Positions 15,169 through 18,996 of a stretch of 18,996 nucleotides of DNA are shown in pieces. The notes beneath the pieces were generated by a model, which saw nothing but the letters and a program-made list of their open reading frames with translations, searched no databases and was not told the DNA's origin. Location of the stretch: positions 1 through 18,996 of the forward strand of contig JAGHBX010000081.1 of NCBI GenBank assembly GCA_021160785.1. The letters run 5' to 3'. The translations under genes and the position numbers were made by a program. How positions within the stretch are numbered: position 1 is the first letter of the stretch; every line of letters starts with the position of its first letter. This DNA is from Planctomycetota bacterium. Its GTDB lineage: Bacteria > Planctomycetota > Phycisphaerae > Sedimentisphaerales > Anaerohalosphaeraceae.

Positions 15169-17154
15169 ATGGCGAATTTTAACATAGGTCTTACCGGTCT
15201 TGACGCCGCCCAGAAGGCGCTGGATATAATCGGCAATAATATTGCAAATTCAGCCACCGAAGGATACCACCGCCAGAGAATTGACCTCACCCCGGCCTAT
15301 TCATCGCAACAGGATACCACTTTGCTTGGCGGAGGCGTCAATGTCAAAGGCATAACAAGGATGATCGATAGTCTTTTAGAGAAGGAGATACTTCGGCAGC
15401 AGTCGGTGCTGGAGCAGGTTTCGCAGGAATTCGGCACACTGCGCACGGTTGAAAACACATTGGGAGAGCTTTCCACAGAAGACAGCGGTTTGAACGCAAC
15501 GATCGACAGGTTTTTCAATTCACTCCAGGATCTTACTGCTCATCCGGACGAAACCATCTGGCAAAATCAGGTTGTCAGCGATGCACAAGCCATGGCCGGT
15601 GAGTTCAGGGCAATAGGTGAATTCCTGACCGCGCTGGAAGCTCGAATTGGATTGGAAGCCGATAATGCTATTGACTCTGTCAACATTCTGACGGACCAGA
15701 TTGCCAAACTCAACGACAAGATAGAAACGATTGAGATGGCGGGTGGGCAGGCCAACAACATGAGGGACCAAAGGGACCGGTCTATATCGGATCTGTCGGA
15801 ATTAATCGGCATCCAGACACTTGCAAGAGAACATGGTGTGGTGGATGTAAGTGTTGGCGGGATACCGTTGGTAATTGGCTCTTCCGCCACTGAATTGGAG
15901 GCGGGTTTGAACGAAAATGGCGTCATGGCCATTTCTATCGCAGGTGCATTAAATTATACCACGAATGTGCAGGGTGGAAAAATCGGCGGATTGTTCTCAC
16001 TGAAGAACGAGCTTATATCCGATATTCACAACAACCTGGACTCCCTTGCCACTGCAATCATACAACAGATTAATCAATACCATGTTCAGGGTGTGGGCTC
16101 GGAAGGTTCTTTCACCAGCTTAACGGGGCGGGCGAGTGCAAGTGGAGATTTGACGGATATCAGCAATGTAACCGCCGGCAGTATATTCGTAAGAGTAACC
16201 AATACCGCCACGGGCGCGATAACACGAACCGAAATCACTGTTGATCCGAATAACGCCGCAGATAACGATTCATTAAGTGATATAGCAACCGATCTTTCAC
16301 TCATTACCGGCCTGACCGCTTCTGTCAATTCCTCAAATCAACTGACCATCACAGCAGCGACGGGCTATAAATACGACTTTCTTCCAGCCGTGTTGTCGGC
16401 ACCTGTAGCGGCTGACATCAGCTTCACCGGCTCATCGGATCCGACTGTAAGTGCATCGGGTATCTATACAGGCAGTTCAAACGATACTTTGACATTTACC
16501 GTCGCCGGAACCGGTAATGTCGGCGTCGATACCCTTGCGGTTACAGTAACCGACAGCGCCTCAAATATAATCTCCACAATCAATATCGGCTCAGGATATG
16601 CGGCGGGCGAGCCAATCGTTATCGGCAGTACCGGGATCAAAATAGCTCTCGGCACCGGAGATCTGGTTGCCGGGGATTCTTTCAGTCTCGACGTGTTTGC
16701 AGACACGGATACTTCGGGAGTATTATCAGCGGCTGGAATCAATACTTTCTTTTCCGGCGCCGGCGCTGAGGATATGACAGTTTCGGCGGATATAATCGCC
16801 GATCCTAAGCGGGTGGCGACTGCCCTTGGAGCGGAGATGGTCGACAATGCAAATGCCGTACGAATGGCGAATGTCAGGGATGCGGCTGTCACCGCTTTGG
16901 GCGGGCTGACATGTGGAGAATACTATCGCCAACTGGTTACCGATACCGGCCAACAACTCTCGCTCAAACAAATGAGACAGGATAATCTTGAGGTTATGCT
17001 GCTGAATCTTGCAAACCAGCAAGCAGAAACAAGCGGAGTCGACATCAACGACGAGGCAGCCCAACTACTGGTTTTTGAACAAATGTTCCAGGCGATGGCC
17101 AAATACATGAACACAATTAACGCATCAGTAAGAGAAATTATGGATCTGCTATAA
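15169..17154 (+). CDS. flgK: Hook-filament junction protein FlgK (HAP1) with large insertion
   Basis: FlgK is the first of the two junction proteins between hook and filament. The N-terminus has the family pattern FNIGLTGLDAAQKALDIIGNNIANSATEGYHRQRIDL (about 4-40), and the C-terminus has the coiled-coil region ending ETSGVDINDEAAQLLVFEQMFQAMAKYMNTINASV (about 620-653). Conserved internal landmarks include the Asp-Gln-Arg-Asp run DQRDRSISDLSELI (about 200-213). At 661 residues it exceeds E. coli FlgK (547). A Thr/Ser/Gly-rich beta insertion of about 200 residues (about 316-515) sits where the exposed domain of FlgK varies, with an NDTLTFTVAG block at about 438-447. It is separated from flgN by 28 nt. 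Confidence 0.95.
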   Translation: MANFNIGLTGLDAAQKALDIIGNNIANSATEGYHRQRIDLTPAYSSQQDTTLLGGGVNVKGITRMIDSLLEKEILRQQSVLEQVSQEFGTLRTVENTLGELSTEDSGLNATIDRFFNSLQDLTAHPDETIWQNQVVSDAQAMAGEFRAIGEFLTALEARIGLEADNAIDSVNILTDQIAKLNDKIETIEMAGGQANNMRDQRDRSISDLSELIGIQTLAREHGVVDVSVGGIPLVIGSSATELEAGLNENGVMAISIAGALNYTTNVQGGKIGGLFSLKNELISDIHNNLDSLATAIIQQINQYHVQGVGSEGSFTSLTGRASASGDLTDISNVTAGSIFVRVTNTATGAITRTEITVDPNNAADNDSLSDIATDLSLITGLTASVNSSNQLTITAATGYKYDFLPAVLSAPVAADISFTGSSDPTVSASGIYTGSSNDTLTFTVAGTGNVGVDTLAVTVTDSASNIISTINIGSGYAAGEPIVIGSTGIKIALGTGDLVAGDSFSLDVFADTDTSGVLSAAGINTFFSGAGAEDMTVSADIIADPKRVATALGAEMVDNANAVRMANVRDAAVTALGGLTCGEYYRQLVTDTGQQLSLKQMRQDNLEVMLLNLANQQAETSGVDINDEAAQLLVFEQMFQAMAKYMNTINASVREIMDLL

Positions 17155-17181
17155 GCAATCCGATTTATTCCAGGGAACGCT

Positions 17182-18672
17182 ATGAGCGGAATACTAAGTA
17201 ATGTCCACGGCAATATCAGCTTTGCTTTGAATCTGCACTACGAGGCGATGGCTCGACTGCAGGAACAGGCGTATACCGGCTCGCGGATAAATCGAGCTTC
17301 AGACGAGCCTTCCACCGCTTATCAGGTTTTAGGACTAAACTCCCAAAGAAGAACTCTTGGCAATTATATGGATAATATAGCAAGTGCCATGAGTACACTC
17401 GATATAGCCTCGGAGGCTGTTTCGAATATGGTAGAATCCATTTCAGAAGCAAAAGTAGTTTTGGCGAGCGTCACCGATACCGGCGGGACAATTGCACAAT
17501 CCATATATCCGCAGACGATCAATGATCTTTTAGAAAACCTGGTTTTATCCGCTAACTGGCAGCATAAGAGGCAGTATCTTTTTGGGGGAAGCGATACGAA
17601 CTCGGCGCCGTATGCGGTAACACGTGACAGTGAAGGGAACATCACTGAGGTAACTTACCAGGGCAGTCTCGATGACAGGAACAGCGAAGTAGCTCCGAAT
17701 GTGGAATCAAGCGCTTTTTATGTAGGTGATGATATCTTTCGTTCGAATAATCGCGGCGACCCGGAATTTGTTCTGGATAATACGGGCGCCGCAGCGGGAA
17801 CCGGGACTTCAAGTGTCACCGGTTATACATGGCTGACGGTAGCCGCGGCGGTAAACGAACAGCAAACGATTACAATCACAGGAGGGCCGCCAACCTCTGG
17901 CAATATCAACATAGCATTTGGCGGCGACAACATTGACGTTGCTTTCAACGCCAGCGCTAACGATGTCAGGCTTGCGCTGGAAGGTCTGTCCTCGATTGGC
18001 GCCGGAGATGTAACTGTTACGGGAACTTCTTTTACGGGCGCCAACGGGCTTACCATCGAATTCGCCGGCGCACTGGCGCTTACAAATGTCGCAGAGATGG
18101 TAGTCACAGATGCGACACTCGATGCCGGTACGCCGGCGATTTCAACGGACCGGGACGGAGGGATGCAGCTTTCCATTGACGGCGGAACGGCGGTTGGTAT
18201 CCCCATCGGCGATAAAACCAACGTGGCCGTGACAAATCCGGACGGAAAGGTTCTGTATGTTGACGCTACAAACATAACCAGTACCGGTGTAGACCTGGTA
18301 AATGTACCCGGAACTCACGACCTGTTCAACACACTTGTTACCATCCGGGATATACTTAAAAATGCAAACGGCACATTTACCTCCGGTCAATTGAACGCGA
18401 TGAGAGACAATTCGACCGAAGCACTGGAAGAGGTCAGCGGTCTCTTGTCAGAAATAACAGTCAATATGGGAACCAGGATCGGGTTTTTGGATACTATCAA
18501 GAACAATCTTGAAGATATGAAGTTCGGCGTCGAAGATGAGGCAACCCTTCTTCAGGAGGCCGATATCGCCCAGGTTGCCATAGATATTTCACGCCGTCAG
18601 GCTCTGTACGAAATGTCATTGTCAGTGGCGGGAAGACTTATGTCCGTGTCTCTCCTGGATTTCATTCGTTAG
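17182..18672 (+). CDS. flgL: Hook-filament junction protein FlgL (HAP3) with surface-protein-like insertion
   Basis: FlgL joins FlgK to the flagellin filament and is a flagellin relative. The N-terminal helical domain (about 1-130) includes the signature YTGSRINRASDEPSTAYQV (about 31-49). The C-terminal domain (about 380-496) ends in ADIAQVAIDISRRQALYEMSLSVAGRLMSVSLLDFIR (about 460-496), which is typical. The protein is 496 residues against 317 in E. coli. The extra length includes a compact domain at about 226-312 with the pattern QTITITGGPPTSGNI, NASANDVRLALEGLSSIGAG and DVTVTG (nt about 17857-18117). This resembles a repeat found in large secreted planctomycete proteins; I inferred this from memory, not a search. 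The SD is AGGGA, and the gene lies 27 nt after flgK. Confidence 0.95.
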   Translation: MSGILSNVHGNISFALNLHYEAMARLQEQAYTGSRINRASDEPSTAYQVLGLNSQRRTLGNYMDNIASAMSTLDIASEAVSNMVESISEAKVVLASVTDTGGTIAQSIYPQTINDLLENLVLSANWQHKRQYLFGGSDTNSAPYAVTRDSEGNITEVTYQGSLDDRNSEVAPNVESSAFYVGDDIFRSNNRGDPEFVLDNTGAAAGTGTSSVTGYTWLTVAAAVNEQQTITITGGPPTSGNINIAFGGDNIDVAFNASANDVRLALEGLSSIGAGDVTVTGTSFTGANGLTIEFAGALALTNVAEMVVTDATLDAGTPAISTDRDGGMQLSIDGGTAVGIPIGDKTNVAVTNPDGKVLYVDATNITSTGVDLVNVPGTHDLFNTLVTIRDILKNANGTFTSGQLNAMRDNSTEALEEVSGLLSEITVNMGTRIGFLDTIKNNLEDMKFGVEDEATLLQEADIAQVAIDISRRQALYEMSLSVAGRLMSVSLLDFIR

Positions 18673-18678
18673 TTCCTC

Positions 18679-18692
18679 TTGCCCAGGGGCAA
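18679..18692 (+). other. Short hairpin after flgL
   Basis: TTGCC (18679-18683) and GGCAA (18688-18692) are perfect reverse complements around a 4-nt loop, 7 nt after the flgL stop. No U-rich tract follows, so it is a poor intrinsic terminator. The next gene begins about 50 nt on. It may be an mRNA stability element or chance. Confidence 0.25.
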
Positions 18693-18726
18693 AATCTCTT
18701 TGGTTGAAGCAGTGATGTGAAACAGC

Positions 18727-18731
18727 AGGAG
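18727..18731 (+). promoter_or_regulatory. Ribosome binding site that decides the GTG start at 18741
   Basis: AGGAG is placed 9 nt before a GTG at 18741. An in-frame GTG at 18717 would give eight more residues but has no Shine-Dalgarno sequence. The site therefore favours 18741 as the start of the last gene. Confidence 0.6.
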
Positions 18732-18740
18732 TTTGATACC

Positions 18741-18996
18741 GTGAACAAAGATGGACAGATGCGTCTTTTGGATGACCTGCAGGGTCTGCTGGAAAAGCAA
18801 ATAGAAATGGCCCGGAGAGGCAATTTACGCCGTGTTGAAGCGTTAGCAGGGCAAGCCGATTCTGTAGTCGCCAGGATAGTCCAAACCAAGGTGCTCCAGC
18901 AGCCTGAGTTTGACGACCGACGCGAGCATTTGACGAAATTATACAAGAAACTCGAACTGATGCTTGCGACCGGTAAAGATGCTGTTAACAGGCAAC
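18741..18996 (+). CDS. FliT/FlgN-like helical protein, 5' part (cut by window edge)
   Basis: The first 85 codons are visible from a GTG start at 18741 with AGGAG upstream; the gene runs off the right edge. The product is strongly helical and charged. It opens LLDDLQGLLEKQIEMARRGNLRRVEALAGQADSVVARI (about 9-46), the pattern seen in FliT and FlgN chaperones: a long first helix with a mid-break at Arg-Gly-Asn-Leu, then a second helix. It lies after flgL, where genes for filament-stage chaperones or regulators often sit. A FliT-type chaperone or other flagellar accessory is the best guess. The sequence is too short and degenerate to name it with confidence. Confidence 0.55.
   Translation, partial: MNKDGQMRLLDDLQGLLEKQIEMARRGNLRRVEALAGQADSVVARIVQTKVLQQPEFDDRREHLTKLYKKLELMLATGKDAVNRQ

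Noticed and set aside
18679..18692. Intrinsic terminator after flgL
   Set aside because: The stem is only 5 bp and no T-run follows, and another flagellar-type gene begins soon after on the same strand.

Overview
This window is almost entirely flagellar. It holds two divergent gene blocks separated by an intergenic region of about 530 bp (5873-6398). The set includes both L-ring (FlgH) and P-ring (FlgI) genes, so the organism is a diderm with a periplasmic peptidoglycan layer. The middle domain of FlgL resembles a repeat common in large surface proteins of Planctomycetota. FliM has a divergent N-terminus, FlgD is short, and the hook-family proteins carry large insertions. Together these suggest a planctomycete, perhaps of the Phycisphaerae/Sedimentisphaerales type. 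That placement is an inference from sequence feel, at moderate confidence, not the result of a database search.

Minus-strand block, read 5872 to 1: an 865-residue single-pass membrane TPR protein; a secreted 273-residue TPR-like protein; a sigma-54 enhancer-binding activator of the FlrC/FleR/NtrC type; FliL; and the first 104 codons of FliM, cut by the window edge. Three of the four junctions are ATGA start/stop overlaps and the fourth is a 33-nt gap, so this reads as one tightly coupled operon.

Plus-strand block, read 6399 to 18996: flgD, flgE, a membrane-anchored PilZ-like protein, flgF, flgG, flgA, flgH, flgI, a rod-binding-only flgJ, flgN, flgK, flgL, and the start of a FliT/FlgN-like helical protein cut by the right edge. 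This is the distal rod, rings, hook and hook-filament junction set in approximate assembly order, with its export chaperones. The genes flgB, flgC, fliE, fliK and flgM are not in the window.

The two blocks appear to be switched on together. A sequence matching the sigma-54 -24/-12 consensus (TGGCAC-N5-TTGC) precedes each one: 5971-5957 on the minus strand and 6299-6313 on the plus strand. I found no other full match in a by-eye scan. The predicted 5' leaders are nearly equal, about 73 and 74 nt. Between the promoters lie three inverted-repeat motifs that could be activator binding sites. The only enhancer-binding protein in the window is encoded inside the minus-strand operon, so the layout implies that the activator drives both the hook/ring operon and its own synthesis. 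Its receiver domain has lost the phospho-acceptor Asp and the other acidic-pocket residues, so it probably does not respond to ordinary phosphorylation.

The most promising undescribed material is the pair of TPR proteins that opens the FliL-FliM operon. The larger has the topology of a periplasmic scaffold and an STN-like segment between two TPR arrays, and could be a lineage-specific motor or stator scaffold analogous in principle to Campylobacter PflA. Next in interest are the membrane PilZ-like protein inside the hook-rod operon, and the foreign-looking domain inside FlgL.
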